This document shows positions 48,481 through 56,761 of a stretch of 64,000 nucleotides of DNA, piece after piece. Position numbers and translations under genes: made by a program. Source of the DNA: VAZQ01 sp963817015 (GTDB lineage: Bacteria; Pseudomonadota; Alphaproteobacteria; Rhizobiales; Xanthobacteraceae); NCBI GenBank assembly GCA_963817015.1, contig CAWFMV010000007.1, forward strand, positions 372,001 to 436,000, read 5' to 3'. The number at the start of each line of letters is the position of its first letter. Within the stretch, counting starts at the first letter, position 1. The notes under the pieces are model-generated. The model had not been told where the DNA came from. It saw only the letters and a program-made list of their open reading frames with translations, and did not search any database.

Positions 48481-49339
48481 GGCGGGGCTTCGGTGTGAAG
48501 GCGCTCAGCGACACGGCGTCGGCACGCGCAGACTCCGCCAGGATGACATCGAGCGTAGGCACGTCGTTGTCCCACTCGATCAGGGTCGGCTTTGGTCCGA
48601 AGCGCTTGAGTGCGCGGGCGTAGAACGCCCAGACCGGCTCGGCGATCCGGCTGCCATGGGTGTCGATCAGGACCTCGCCGCCGCCCTCCTCCGGCTCCGG
48701 CGTGAAGCCGCCAAGATGTAGCTCCGCGATGGCTTCGGCCGGAAGCTCGGCGATGTAGCGATCACTGTCGAAGCCGAGATTGTGCGCGCTGAGATAGATG
48801 TTGCTCACGTCGCACAGGATCCCGCAGCCGGTGCGGTGAACAAGCTCGGACAGGAACTCGACCTCCGTCATGGTCGAGGCGCTGAAACCGACATAGCTCG
48901 ACGGGTTCTCAACCAGATAGCGCCGCCCGAGCGCGTCCTGCACCTCGTCGACATGCGCGCTGACGATGCGCAGCGTTTCCTGCGTGTACGGCAGTGGCAG
49001 GAGGTCGTTGAGATACTCGCCCGCGTGCGTCGACCAGGCGAGATGGCCCGATACGAGGATCGGATCGATGCGATCGACCAGCGCCCGGACGCGGGCAAGA
49101 TGCGGCCGATCAAGCCCGCTCGCGCTGCCGATTGAAACGCCGACCGAGTGAACGGAGATTGGATAGTGACGCGCGATATCGATGAGCAGCTCCGCAGCGT
49201 GGGGATTGGCCAGGAAGTTCTCCGGATGGATCTCGAACCACGCTGCGGACGGGCGGGTGGCCACGACGTCGGTGAGATGCGGGAGCCGGAGGCCCACACC
49301 TGACAGGATCGGCATTGCGCGAGCATGACTTGACGCCAT
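48464..49339 (-). CDS. bufB: DUF692 multinuclear iron enzyme, BufB/MbnB/HvfB-type
   Basis: 291-aa TIM-barrel oxidase of the family that modifies cysteines in peptide precursors using two or three iron ions. Ligand-bearing blocks are present: WFEIHPENFLA, SVHSVGVSIG, SGHLAWSTHAG, YLVENPSSY, CDVSNIYLSAHN, ELHLGGF, IDTHG and LIEWDNDVP. ATG 49339 chosen after GGTGG; ATG 49315 (MPILSGVG) is the minimal start. It lies between the precursor gene bufA (31 bases upstream) and bufC, the standard order of bufferin operons, and should process the four cysteines of BufA. Confidence 0.9.
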   Translation of the reverse strand: MASSHARAMPILSGVGLRLPHLTDVVATRPSAAWFEIHPENFLANPHAAELLIDIARHYPISVHSVGVSIGSASGLDRPHLARVRALVDRIDPILVSGHLAWSTHAGEYLNDLLPLPYTQETLRIVSAHVDEVQDALGRRYLVENPSSYVGFSASTMTEVEFLSELVHRTGCGILCDVSNIYLSAHNLGFDSDRYIAELPAEAIAELHLGGFTPEPEEGGGEVLIDTHGSRIAEPVWAFYARALKRFGPKPTLIEWDNDVPTLDVILAESARADAVSLSAFTPKPRHALAS

Positions 49340-49370
49340 GGCCACCACCCAGATTCGGTCAAAGGCTCAC

Positions 49371-49640
49371 TCAGGCGGCGGACTTGCTGCCGCCCACGAT
49401 GCGGTCGCAGTAGCCTTCGGGGACGTAGATCCAGGCCTTCTTGTCGGCATTGACCTTCGAGGTGCCGGCGCAGGAATTGTTGCCGGTCGAGGCGCAGTCG
49501 TTCTTGCCGGCTTTGGCGAGGCCGTAGCACTTCTCGGCTTTGAAGGTGGGGGCCGGCGCCGGGCCGCCTTGCGCCATGACCAGGCTTGGGGCGGCGATGG
49601 CGGCCGCGAGTGCGGAAACGATGAGGGCGCGTTTGCTCAT
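49371..49640 (-). CDS. bufA: DUF2282 precursor protein, bufferin BufA1-type
   Basis: 89-aa exported precursor. Signal peptide at residues 1-23 (MSKRALIVSALAAAIAA to VMA). The mature chain has four cysteines, C38, C49, C57 and C78, in KAEKCYGLAKAGKNDC, NNSCAGTSKV and PEGYCDRI, the pattern of DUF2282 bufferins, whose inner cysteines are modified by the DUF692/DUF2063 pair to bind copper. ATG 49640 is chosen because GGAGG lies eight bases upstream; ATG 49646 is too close to it. Preceded by a sigmaF-type promoter and divergent from the sigma factor gene. Confidence 0.9.
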   Translation of the reverse strand: MSKRALIVSALAAAIAAPSLVMAQGGPAPAPTFKAEKCYGLAKAGKNDCASTGNNSCAGTSKVNADKKAWIYVPEGYCDRIVGGSKSAA

Positions 49641-49723
49641 GGACATTACCTCCAGATTCGAGTGCGGCGCGGGCTGTCTCAAGAGCCGGCCGGCGAACCG
49701 GTCGCGGTTCACGGGGCGTTGAC

Positions 49724-49749
49724 TTCGGACCTGGGCGCAAAAAGGTTAC
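49724..49749 (-). promoter_or_regulatory. SigmaF-type promoter of the buf operon
   Basis: On the minus strand GTAACC (49749-49744) and CGAA (49727-49724) are separated by exactly 16 bases, as in the Caulobacter sigmaF promoter consensus GTAACC-N16-CGAA. It points to bufA and would give a 5' leader of about 75 bases. The adjacent ECF sigma factor is the obvious candidate to use it. I see no matching site facing the sigma gene itself. Confidence 0.7.
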
Positions 49750-49790
49750 ATGTGAATTTGAGGACCTTTGCCCGGCATCATGGCCTGTGA

Positions 49791-50361
49791 ATGAATGAGA
49801 GCAGGGAGCGGGACCAGCGATTTGCGCTGCTCATGCGGGCGGCGCAGGCGGGTGATCGTGAGGCCTATGCCAGACTTCTCCATGAACTCATTCCGTTGTT
49901 GCGGCGCGCCGTGCGCCGTCAGCGCGCGCTCCTGAAGCCGCAGGACGCCGAGGATCTGGTGCAGGACATCCTGTTGTCGCTGCACGAGGCGCGTCGCAGC
50001 TATGATCCGACCCGTCCGTTCCTGCCCTGGCTGATGGCAATTGTTCGCAACCGGTTAGCCGACGGGGCACGGCGCTACATCAGCCGCTCCGCCCATGAGG
50101 TCGTGGTCGATCGGCTGCCTGAAACCTTTTCGGACGCTGATCCGAATAGAGTCGATGGCCCCTATGGTGACCCGGAGGCGCTGCGGCTCGCGGTCGAAGG
50201 CTTTGCCGGACGGCCAAAGGCGTGCCATCGAGCTGTTGAAGCTGCGCGAGATGTCGTTGAAAGAGGCGGCGGCTCATAGCGGTGCGAGCATTGCTGCGCT
50301 GAAAGTTTCGGTTCACCGCGGCATGATGGCGCTGCGCCGGATGTTGGCCGGCAAGGACTAG
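49791..50361 (+). CDS. sigF: ECF sigma factor, SigF-type (frameshift near 50206)
   Basis: About 189-aa ECF sigma factor. Region 2 has DAEDLVQDILLSLHEARRSYD and FLPWLMAIVRNRLADGARR; region 4 has LPDGQRRAIELLKLREMSLKEAA and IAALKVSVHRGMMALR. One extra T (expected GGCTTGCCGG, found GGCTTTGCCGG) near 50206 separates the two regions. It is followed two bases later by an NrsF-type anti-sigma gene and is divergent from bufA. SigF-NrsF pairs respond to heavy metals in Caulobacter and drive DUF2282-DUF692-DUF2063 operons. Confidence 0.88.
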
Positions 50362-50363
50362 TG

Positions 50364-51017
50364 ATGGACACCAGCGCGCTGATCGCTGAGCTTGCGAATT
50401 CCGCCGCCCCGGTGCGGCGCCTGCCGGCGCCCTGGGTGAGGATGCTGCTGTGGCTCGCGATCTCGGTTCCGTTCCTTGCGGTGATCTGGCTGGTGATGCC
50501 GAGCGACATCAACCCGGCCGCCGCCATGACGAATCGGCGGTTCCTTTTTGAGGAGGCGGTGCTCCTGGTCACGGCATTGACGGCCGCGCTCGCCGCCTTC
50601 GGCAGCGTTGTGCCCGGATACGACCGGAGGATCCTGCTCATCCCGCTGCTGCCGCTGGCGGTCTGGTTCGCGAGCCTGGGCGAAGGCTGCTGGCGCAACT
50701 GGGTTGCACTCGGTGCCGATGGTCTCACGCTGCGGCCCGATTGGGATTGCCTGCCGCCTGCGATCCTGATCGGAATCGTGCCGTCAATCGCGATGGTGAT
50801 GATGCTTCGCCGCGGCGCGCCACTGTTGCCGCGGGTCAGCATCGCGCTCGGTGCGTTGGCGGTGGCGGCGATTGCCAATCTCGGGCTGCGGCTGTTCCAC
50901 GTCGGTGATGCGAGCGTGATGGTGCTGTTCTGGCACCTGGGCGGCGCAGCGGTGCTGGCGGGGGTCGCGGCTGTCTCCGGCCGCCGCGTGCTGTATTGGC
51001 GGCACGCTACCGCGTAA
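50364..51017 (+). CDS. nrsF: NrsF-type anti-sigma factor (DUF1109)
   Basis: 217-aa inner-membrane protein with six TM segments (residues about 26-45, 62-84, 90-106, 131-148, 153-173, 180-200) and a short cytosolic N-terminus that should hold SigF. Two cysteines, C109 (GEGCWRN) and C129 (PDWDCLPP), lie in the same extramembrane loop, matching the conserved pair required for metal response in Caulobacter NrsF. ATG 50364 is two bases after the sigma stop; GTG 50361 overlaps it. Together they are the sensing module for the buf operon. Confidence 0.85.
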   Translation: MDTSALIAELANSAAPVRRLPAPWVRMLLWLAISVPFLAVIWLVMPSDINPAAAMTNRRFLFEEAVLLVTALTAALAAFGSVVPGYDRRILLIPLLPLAVWFASLGEGCWRNWVALGADGLTLRPDWDCLPPAILIGIVPSIAMVMMLRRGAPLLPRVSIALGALAVAAIANLGLRLFHVGDASVMVLFWHLGGAAVLAGVAAVSGRRVLYWRHATA

Positions 51018-51037
51018 TGGAATGACGTCGTACCGCC

Positions 51038-51772
51038 CTAGCCCGCCATCATCTCCGCCAGCAGCCGCCCATAGCCCTTGACCGGCTGCCGCATCGAGAG
51101 CCGCAGCTGCATCTCCCAGCAGCGCGCCGGCACCGGATGCACCACCGGCACGCCGAGGTCCTGCTCCAGCAGATCGATGATCGGCAGCACGCGCCAGCCG
51201 GTGCCGAGCAGATAGATCGCGTCGGCCTTGCGATGCTTGAGGAAGGCCTGCTTGACGTGGGCGTAGACCTGCTCGGCCGAGAGCTGGCCGACCTTGTCGA
51301 AATCGACCTTGATGCCTTCCATGCCGAGCACGTCGAAGCCGGCCTCGACGAAATATTTCGCGAACAGGTCGTTGATGCCGCCGACGAAATAGGTCGCACC
51401 CACGATCTTCTTCGCCTTGAGCGCATGCAGCGCGCGCACGTGGTTGCGAGCCGGAGGTGAAGAACGGGAGCTTGTACTCCTTCTCCCACTTCTTGAGGAG
51501 CTGCGGCTTCGCCCTTGAAGCCGAGCAGCATGAACGGCGGCGCGCCTTCCGGATGGATGAGGTCGCAGCCGGCGTCGGCAAGCTGCTTGACCAGCGGCTC
51601 ATAGGGTGCGGTCGCGCGCTTGAACTCGTCGGTCGTGCCATCGCTGGATGTTGAGGAACAGCGGCAGCACGCCGATGCCCTCCGGCAGCATGCGGATCAG
51701 CTCCTCGAGCCCGCCCGGCCGCAGCGTCGGCTTGATGCATCCGACGACGCCGCGCCAACTCGTGAATGCCAT
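51038..51772 (-). CDS. Asp/Glu racemase-superfamily enzyme (maleate isomerase/arylmalonate decarboxylase-like), three shifts
   Basis: About 244 aa. Starts MAFTSWRGVVGCIKPTLRPG at ATG 51772 after AGGAG. Later blocks are GCDLIHPEGAPPFMLLGF, FTSGSNHVRALHALKAKKIV and LLGTGWRVLPIIDLLEQDLG. This is the Asp/Glu racemase fold of the maleate cis-trans isomerase and arylmalonate decarboxylase group. The catalytic cysteine pair is not canonical in what I can read (the second position shows GTGW), so activity is uncertain. Extra single bases near 51448, 51509 and 51646 break the frame. The stop faces nrsF, 20 bases away. Confidence 0.75.
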
Positions 51773-51882
51773 GGAGGTCTCCTCTCGCTGTGGTGTGCCC
51801 GTTAGCGTCGTGCCTGGCGCGCGAACGCTCTGGCCTCGCCTTCAGGATCAAGCCGGAGGACAATCTTACAGGCTGGGATGGA

Positions 51883-52297
51883 TCACTTGTAAAGCCGGAT
51901 GGTCTTCACGCGCGACGACAACGTGAGCCCGTCCATGCATTCTCCCGGATCGCCGGCCGAGCAGGCGGCGACATCGTTGACCAGGATTGCGCCGATCTGG
52001 CCGCACTCGCCCTCGGCCGGGAAGGTCCGCACATTGGTTCGCGCGCCGCGGATCGGCCCCATCTCGGTGATCATGCGGCGCTGGATGATGCCTTCGGTGT
52101 TGAACAGCGCGAGATCAAGCTTGAGGCTGTCGATGCGCCTTGCTGGTCTTGTTTTCGATCAGGAAGGTCAGGAGGCAGCGATTGTTGGCGGTTTCAGCCG
52201 CGTTGAGCTCAAGGCGTGACAGCTCCTCGGCCTGGGACACGGTCGGGATAAGGCCGCACAACAGCAACGCTGCAAACACATGTCTCACGCCACGCAT
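51883..52297 (-). CDS. Small exported protein (frameshift near 52136)
   Basis: About 137 aa. A signal peptide (MRGVRHVFAALLLCGLIP to SQA) is followed by LSRLELNAAETANNRCLLTF, which suggests an immunoglobulin-like or beta-sandwich fold. The C-terminal part has cysteines in GECGQIG, VAACSAGD and ECMDGL, probably disulfides. One extra C (expected GCGATCGAC, found GCGCATCGAC on the coding strand) breaks the frame. I do not recognise the family; a Rhizobiales periplasmic protein of unknown function. Confidence 0.6.
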
Positions 52298-52450
52298 GAC
52301 TTCCTCCAGGGCCCGGTCGGCCGAGTGCCGCGGGGCGCAATATTGTTAGCGGCGTCCTTAGGAATGCACAATTGGCGGCACAGGGGCCCAGATTGGAACC
52401 GCTGCAAGGAAACCCCCGGCGCATGGTCTCAGCATGGCTGGCTGCGGCGC

Positions 52451-52480
52451 TTGACAGGTTTCTCCGGGGAAGGTGAGAAT
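52451..52480 (+). promoter_or_regulatory. Sigma70-type promoter before a structured non-coding region
   Basis: A perfect -35 TTGACA (52451-52456) is followed after 18 bases by GAGAAT (52475-52480), four of six matches to TATAAT. Transcription would start near 52487, about 190 bases before the endonuclease VII gene, at the edge of the structured stretch described next. Confidence 0.45.
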
Positions 52481-52483
52481 ACC

Positions 52484-52652
52484 TCATTCCTCCAAATTGG
52501 GTCTTTGAAACGGGTGGCCGCAAAGGGCGGCCGCGAGCAGCCGTGCGTATCGCGGCTGCCTGATCATCGTCGCGAGCCATCCCCTGCCGCTACGGCTGCG
52601 TCCTGTGGACGCGGCGCCAATCTCCTTGGTGTTCCATGCCTAGTGCCGACCC
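52484..52652 (+). ncRNA. Candidate structured small RNA (6S-like shape, unproven)
   Basis: Between the promoter and the endonuclease gene the sequence folds on paper into a closed rod. CCAA-ATTGG at about 52492-52500 pairs with CCAAT...TTGG at about 52629-52641, outer CAT pairs with ATG, and internal hairpins include GGCCGC/GCGGCC, CAGCCG/CGGCTG and GCGTCC-TGT-GGACGC. No open frame fits. Length and closed stem with bulges recall 6S RNA, but I cannot identify signature bases. It could also be a long 5' leader. It accounts for much of the 376-bp gap 52298-52673. Confidence 0.3.
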
Positions 52653-52673
52653 ATTGTTTCGTCCCCCCGGCTG

Positions 52674-53084
52674 ATGGCAACGCGCCGGGACTGGGCCAAG
52701 AGAGGATTGCATCGCCCAAGCCCCGACGAGGACAAGCCTGCCCGCAAACCGCCCCAAGCTGGCCGCAGCGAGCGCGCACGCTTTCTGAAGAACGACCGCC
52801 GGCGCGTGCGGCGGGCGCTCGAGCCCGACTATCGAGATGCAGAACGCGCACGCCGCTATGGGCTCTCGCTGGCAGACTATCGCGCGCTGCAAGAGCGGCA
52901 GGGCCATGCCTGCGCGATCTGCCGCAAGGTGACGCGCGACCTATGCATCGATCACTGCCACGTCACGGGCCGCGTGCGCGGGCTGCTTTGCCGCAGTTGC
53001 AACAGTGCGTTGGGCTTCTGTGCGGACGACCCGCGCCTGCTCCGCGCCGCGCTCGCCTATCTGCAGGCGGCAGCGAGGAAGTAG
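52674..53084 (+). CDS. Endonuclease VII-like HNH-fold nuclease
   Basis: 136 aa. Basic N-terminus (residues 1-60), then YGLSLADYRALQERQGHACA with the first zinc cysteines (CAICRK), the catalytic IDHCHVTGRVRGLLCRSCN, and a C-terminal helix after DDPRLLRAA. This is the phage-type recombination endonuclease VII family that cleaves branched DNA. The four cysteines and the DHCH motif are intact, so activity is likely. No phage genes are adjacent; a domesticated phage-derived gene is plausible. Start ATG 52674. Confidence 0.85.
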   Translation: MATRRDWAKRGLHRPSPDEDKPARKPPQAGRSERARFLKNDRRRVRRALEPDYRDAERARRYGLSLADYRALQERQGHACAICRKVTRDLCIDHCHVTGRVRGLLCRSCNSALGFCADDPRLLRAALAYLQAAARK

Positions 53085-53118
53085 GACCGGTTCTCTCATT
53101 GTCGTCATCTGATCGCAG

Positions 53119-53288
53119 CCTCACCCGGCCTCATGGTGAGGAGCCGCAGTGTCGGACTTAGATAGATACCGCAGTCTCGTGCGCGGCGTCTCGAACCATG
53201 GGGCCGCCCCGTCCTTCGAGACGGGCGCAACGCGAGGGAGTGCTTGTCGAAAGCGCGTGGGCATGCGCCCGTCCTCAGGACGAGGCGG
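53119..53288. repeat. Intergenic palindromic repeat, family 1, copy 3
   Basis: Begins GCCTCACCCGGCCTCATGGT and ends CCGTCCTCAGGACGAGGC, with CGTCTCGAACCATGGGGCCG and TCCTTCGAGACGGGCGC inside. Same family as 9728-9846. Confidence 0.8.
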
Positions 53289-53323
53289 AGGATTGCGCGG
53301 GGACGATAGAAAGGAAGGTCTGA

Positions 53324-53617
53324 TCACGCCCGCTCGCTCCAGGGATGCTGCGCCGGCTTAGCCTCCGGATGAGTTTTGAGGAAGTGATGCAGCACATGCA
53401 GCAAAGTGAGCGTGTGGGCCTTGTCACCGGCGGCTTCGGCCTGCCGGATGTCGTCCACAATCATGTCGCGGACCCGTTCGCTCCCGTGCTCATGGCACAG
53501 GAGATATTGCGCGAGCGCGGTCGCGGCGATCTCAGGCAGGTGCTCATGCTCCGCGATCGCGAGCACCTCCTCCTCGGTCAGGCCACAGAGCCCGATGCAA
53601 TCTTCCAGCGTGATCAT
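53324..53617 (-). CDS. Conserved small protein of unknown function behind a FixK/FNR-like box
   Basis: 97-aa soluble, mostly helical, His-rich protein (AIAEHEHLPE, LLCHEHGSER, LHVLHHFLKTH). ATG 53617 follows GGAGG by five bases and is preferred over ATG 53629. A TTGAC-N4-ATCAA box lies 75-88 bases upstream in the proper orientation. It is downstream of the hemerythrin-ATPase on the same strand. I do not recognise a family with a known role. Microoxic expression is inferred. Confidence 0.65.
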   Translation of the reverse strand: MITLEDCIGLCGLTEEEVLAIAEHEHLPEIAATALAQYLLCHEHGSERVRDMIVDDIRQAEAAGDKAHTLTLLHVLHHFLKTHPEAKPAQHPWSERA

Positions 53618-53691
53618 GCGAGCCTCCATGAAGGCCCCGCGCCTTAGTCCTGGCGCATCCCATATTAGGGTCTCATGACGGCGGATGATTC

Positions 53692-53705
53692 TTGACCTGC
53701 ATCAA
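53692..53705. promoter_or_regulatory. FixK/FNR-type box upstream of the 97-aa protein gene
   Basis: TTGAC-CTGC-ATCAA differs from the FNR/FixK consensus TTGAT-N4-ATCAA at one base. It lies between the ATPase stop and the start at 53617. A near-identical box is at 56094-56107. Confidence 0.6.
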
Positions 53706-53723
53706 ACTCGCCGTGGGAATTGC

Positions 53724-56029
53724 TCAAACCCGTCCGCTGATGGCGTGCTCGTAGATGTCCTCTTCCTGGGCGTTGTGAATCCGCACCAGCGCCTCGATCG
53801 ATTCGATGACCCGCTGCGCGTCGCGGATGAGATAGCGGTCGGTGTCGTCGGCCGTGAGTCCGTCGGCGAGCTGGCTGAGGAGACGAGCCAGGTGGATGAT
53901 CTCGCGGTGCGCCCGGCTCATGGCGCCGAGCCCGTGTCCGTCGCCGAGAAAGCCGCGTAAGATCCGGATAGACCTTGGTCTCGTCGTCGCGCTCGTGCCG
54001 GACCACCTGCCGGCCGATGACCTGGTTGGCCTCCGTGATCAGCGCCACCGCCGCCTCTCCGCGCGCGTCATCGAGCGCATCCGCGATCTCGCGCAACCGG
54101 TCGAGCACGGGTTCCAGCTGCTCGTGATCATGCCGCAAGGCGTTTGCGGTCGCGGCCGAGAGCGCGGGCCGCAGCGCCCTGCGGCCCGGAGTGAGCGCGC
54201 GCAGCGCGTTGAGGATGACCGCGACGTCGATTGCCTCCTGGGTCAGGGCGCCGGCGATCGGTGGCAGCCAGCCGATTGCTGCGAAGCCCATCGCGATGCC
54301 GGACATCGCCATGCCGGCCACGATGCTCTGCAGCGCAATGCGCCTCGCCCGCTTGGCGATGGCGACGGCGTCGGAGACGCGATCGAGCCGATCAACCAGG
54401 ATGACGACGTCGGCGGCTTCCGAGGAGGCGCTGGCGCCACGCGCCGCCCATGGCGATGCCGACACTCGCAGCGGCAAGCGCCGGCGCATCGTTGATGCCG
54501 TCGCCGACCATGACGGTCGGGGCCAGTCGCTGCTCGGTTGCCACCGCCTCGACCTTGTCGGACGGAACACGGTCGGCCAGCACCGCATCGAGGTCGAGTG
54601 CAGCGGCGATCGTTTCCGCCGCGTCGGCGCGGTCGCCGGTGAGCATCACAATGCGTCCGACGCCGCCCGCGCGCAGTGCCTGCACGGCGCGCGGCGTCTC
54701 GCGCCGCAGCTCGTCGCCGAGCAGCAGAGCCCCGATGGTGCGGCCATCGACCGCCACGAACACGCTGAGCGCGGAGCGCCACGCCGCGCGCCGCAGCGCG
54801 CGCACCGCCCATTCTTCCGGCTTGCGGGCGCCGTAGACCAATTGATGCGAGCCGACCCGTACGAGGCGGCCGTCGATCCGCCCTTCAAGGCCGGAGCCTT
54901 GGGTCTCGCGCACTTCCGTGGGGATGCTGAGAGTGAGCCTTTTGGCAAGCGTCGCTTCCACGATCGATGCCGCCACCACGTGGTGCGAGGCTTGCTCGAG
55001 CGAGCCGGCTAGCCGCAGTACTTCGTCCGCACTCTCGCCAGGCGCGGTCTCGATCGCCACCAGCCGCGCGCCGCCGACCGTCAGCGTGCCGGTCTTGTCG
55101 AACATCACCGTATGTGTGCGCGCGAGCGCCTCGAATGGCCCGCCGCCCTTGATCAGGATGCCCAGCCGCGCGGCCTGGGCGACGCCCGCGATGAAAGCGA
55201 CAGGTGCCGCCAGGATGAGCGGGCATGGCGTAGCCGCCACCAGCACCGCGAGGCCGCGAACGGGATCGCCGGAATAGAGCCAGGCGCCGCCCGCGACCGC
55301 GATCGTGATGGGAAACAGCAGCAGCGCATAGCGGTCGGCCAGCCGAATGAACGGCGCCTTGGCGGTCTGTGCCGCGTGCACCATGCGGACGATGCCGGCG
55401 TAGGTGCTTTCGCCAGCCGACGCAGTCGCGCGGATCTCGAATGCCTCGCCGGCGTTGACGGTGCCGCTGCGCGCGGCCTCGCCTTCCCGGCGCGCCACCG
55501 GGATCGGCTCGCCCGTGAGCGCAGCCTCGTCGATCATGGCGCTCGGGCTGGCGATGAGCCCGTCGACCGGGATCACCTCGCCGGCGAGCACCAGGATGGT
55601 GTCGCCGATCGCCACCTGCTCGACAGCAATATCGGCAATGGTTGAGCCCTGCCGGCGATGCGCGATCCGGGGCGCGCGGTCGACAAGGGACTTGAGATCA
55701 CGCTCCGCGCGCGCGACCGCGAAGTCTTCAAGTACATTGCCGCCCGCATACATGACAGCGACCACGACGGCGGCAAGGCTCTCGCCCAGCGTGAGCGCAC
55801 CTGCCATCGACAAGAGGGCGATCGCGTCGACCCCCAGGCGCCCCGCCATGAGGTCGCGGACAATAGAGATAAGGAGGCCGATCACGACCGGCACGGTCGC
55901 CGCCGCCCAGATACTGTTCGCGAGCGCCGCGTGACCTGCAGCCCAGGCCGCAAGGCCGAGCACAAGCCCGGTGAGCGCGACGGCGATCAGCGCGCGGCGG
56001 ACAAGGCGTTCTGGCGGGACGATCCACAT
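53724..56029 (-). CDS. P1B-5-type metal ATPase with C-terminal hemerythrin domain (frameshifts near 53957 and 54443)
   Basis: About 767-aa metal-exporting P-type ATPase. TMs at about 12-55 and 70-105 precede the actuator (LTGEPIPVARR). The metal-site TM carries ATPCPLILAAPVAF, the TPC signature of subgroup P1B-5. The catalytic core has MFDKTGTLTVG and GDGINDAPA. After the last TMs a hemerythrin-like domain (about 600-767) shows RHDHEQLEPVL, RHERDDETKV, SRAHREIIHLA and RIHNAQEEDIYEHA, with the His and Glu/Asp ligands of a di-iron site. The founding member, rhizobial Nia, exports Fe and Ni. Two extra single bases (near 54443 and 53957) break the frame. Confidence 0.87.
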
Positions 56030-56093
56030 GCGCTACGGGTGCTCCAAGACTGTCATAAGAGGTCGCTCGCGCCGTCCAACCTGTTGACTTGCA

Positions 56094-56107
56094 TCAAGGA
56101 GCTTGGC
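56094..56107. promoter_or_regulatory. FixK/FNR-type box upstream of the ATPase-hemerythrin gene
   Basis: TTGAC-TTGC-ATCAA, one mismatch from TTGAT-N4-ATCAA, 65-78 bases upstream of the ATPase start at 56029. It lies in the 222-bp divergent region shared with the MAPEG gene (GTG 56252), 145 bases from the latter, so the ATPase is the likelier target. Confidence 0.6.
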
Positions 56108-56251
56108 CCGCGATCGGGAAATTTTCCAGCTTTGGGAATTTGCATAAGGATCACGCGTTGGGGGCACCGCGCTGGCTGCGTTGAGTGCGCTTGTGTATGG
56201 CATATTGCCACTACCCAATTTCGTGTCAGGCGTGGTCCCGGGAGCGCAGAC

Positions 56252-56647
56252 GTGACCTTTGAGCTTACGATGTTGGCACTGAGCATCTTTCTTGGCTTCA
56301 TTCAGATTGTCCTCGCTTCGCACGCGGCGAGCCTGCAACGCGGCTACCGATGGACCGCGAGCGCGCGCGACGAGGCCCTGCCGCCGCTGACCGGTGTCGC
56401 CGGCCGGCTCTCGCGGGCGCTTGCGAATTTCAACGAGACCTTTCCGTTCTTCGCCGCGGCCGTGCTGGCCGCGCATCTTGTCGGCGTCCAAGACTGGCGC
56501 ACACACTGGGGCGCTGCGCTCTACTTTTTCGCCCGGCTTGCCTATCTGCCGCTTTATGCATTCGGGGTGCCGCTCATCCGCTCGCTCACCTGGAATGTTG
56601 CGGTCGCTGGCATCGCGCTCCTGCTGTGGGCGATGGTGTTGCCTTAG
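56252..56647 (+). CDS. MAPEG-family membrane protein
   Basis: 131 aa with four TM segments (residues about 2-22, 58-78, 86-105, 112-130). ASHAASLQRGYRWTASARDE and LANFNETFPFFAAAVLAAHL match the MAPEG fold (membrane-associated eicosanoid and glutathione enzymes). Bacterial members of this short type have no assigned reaction. Start GTG 56252 after GGGAG. The open frame extends far upstream but without homology. Confidence 0.82.
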   Translation: MTFELTMLALSIFLGFIQIVLASHAASLQRGYRWTASARDEALPPLTGVAGRLSRALANFNETFPFFAAAVLAAHLVGVQDWRTHWGAALYFFARLAYLPLYAFGVPLIRSLTWNVAVAGIALLLWAMVLP

Positions 56648-56761
56648 AGCACTATGAGCTCCATTTGCACGCGGCTTCGTGCGCTGGACAAGGGTGATGA
56701 CGCGCGTCAGTGACGGCGCGACCGTGCGCGTTGCGATCGCTGGTTCTTATCCGCGCAGGCG

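Noticed and set aside
52280..53161. 293-codon + strand frame overlapping the endonuclease VII gene
   Set aside because: The endonuclease frame has the intact DHCH and zinc cysteine motifs; the overlapping frame is Pro/Arg-rich without homology.
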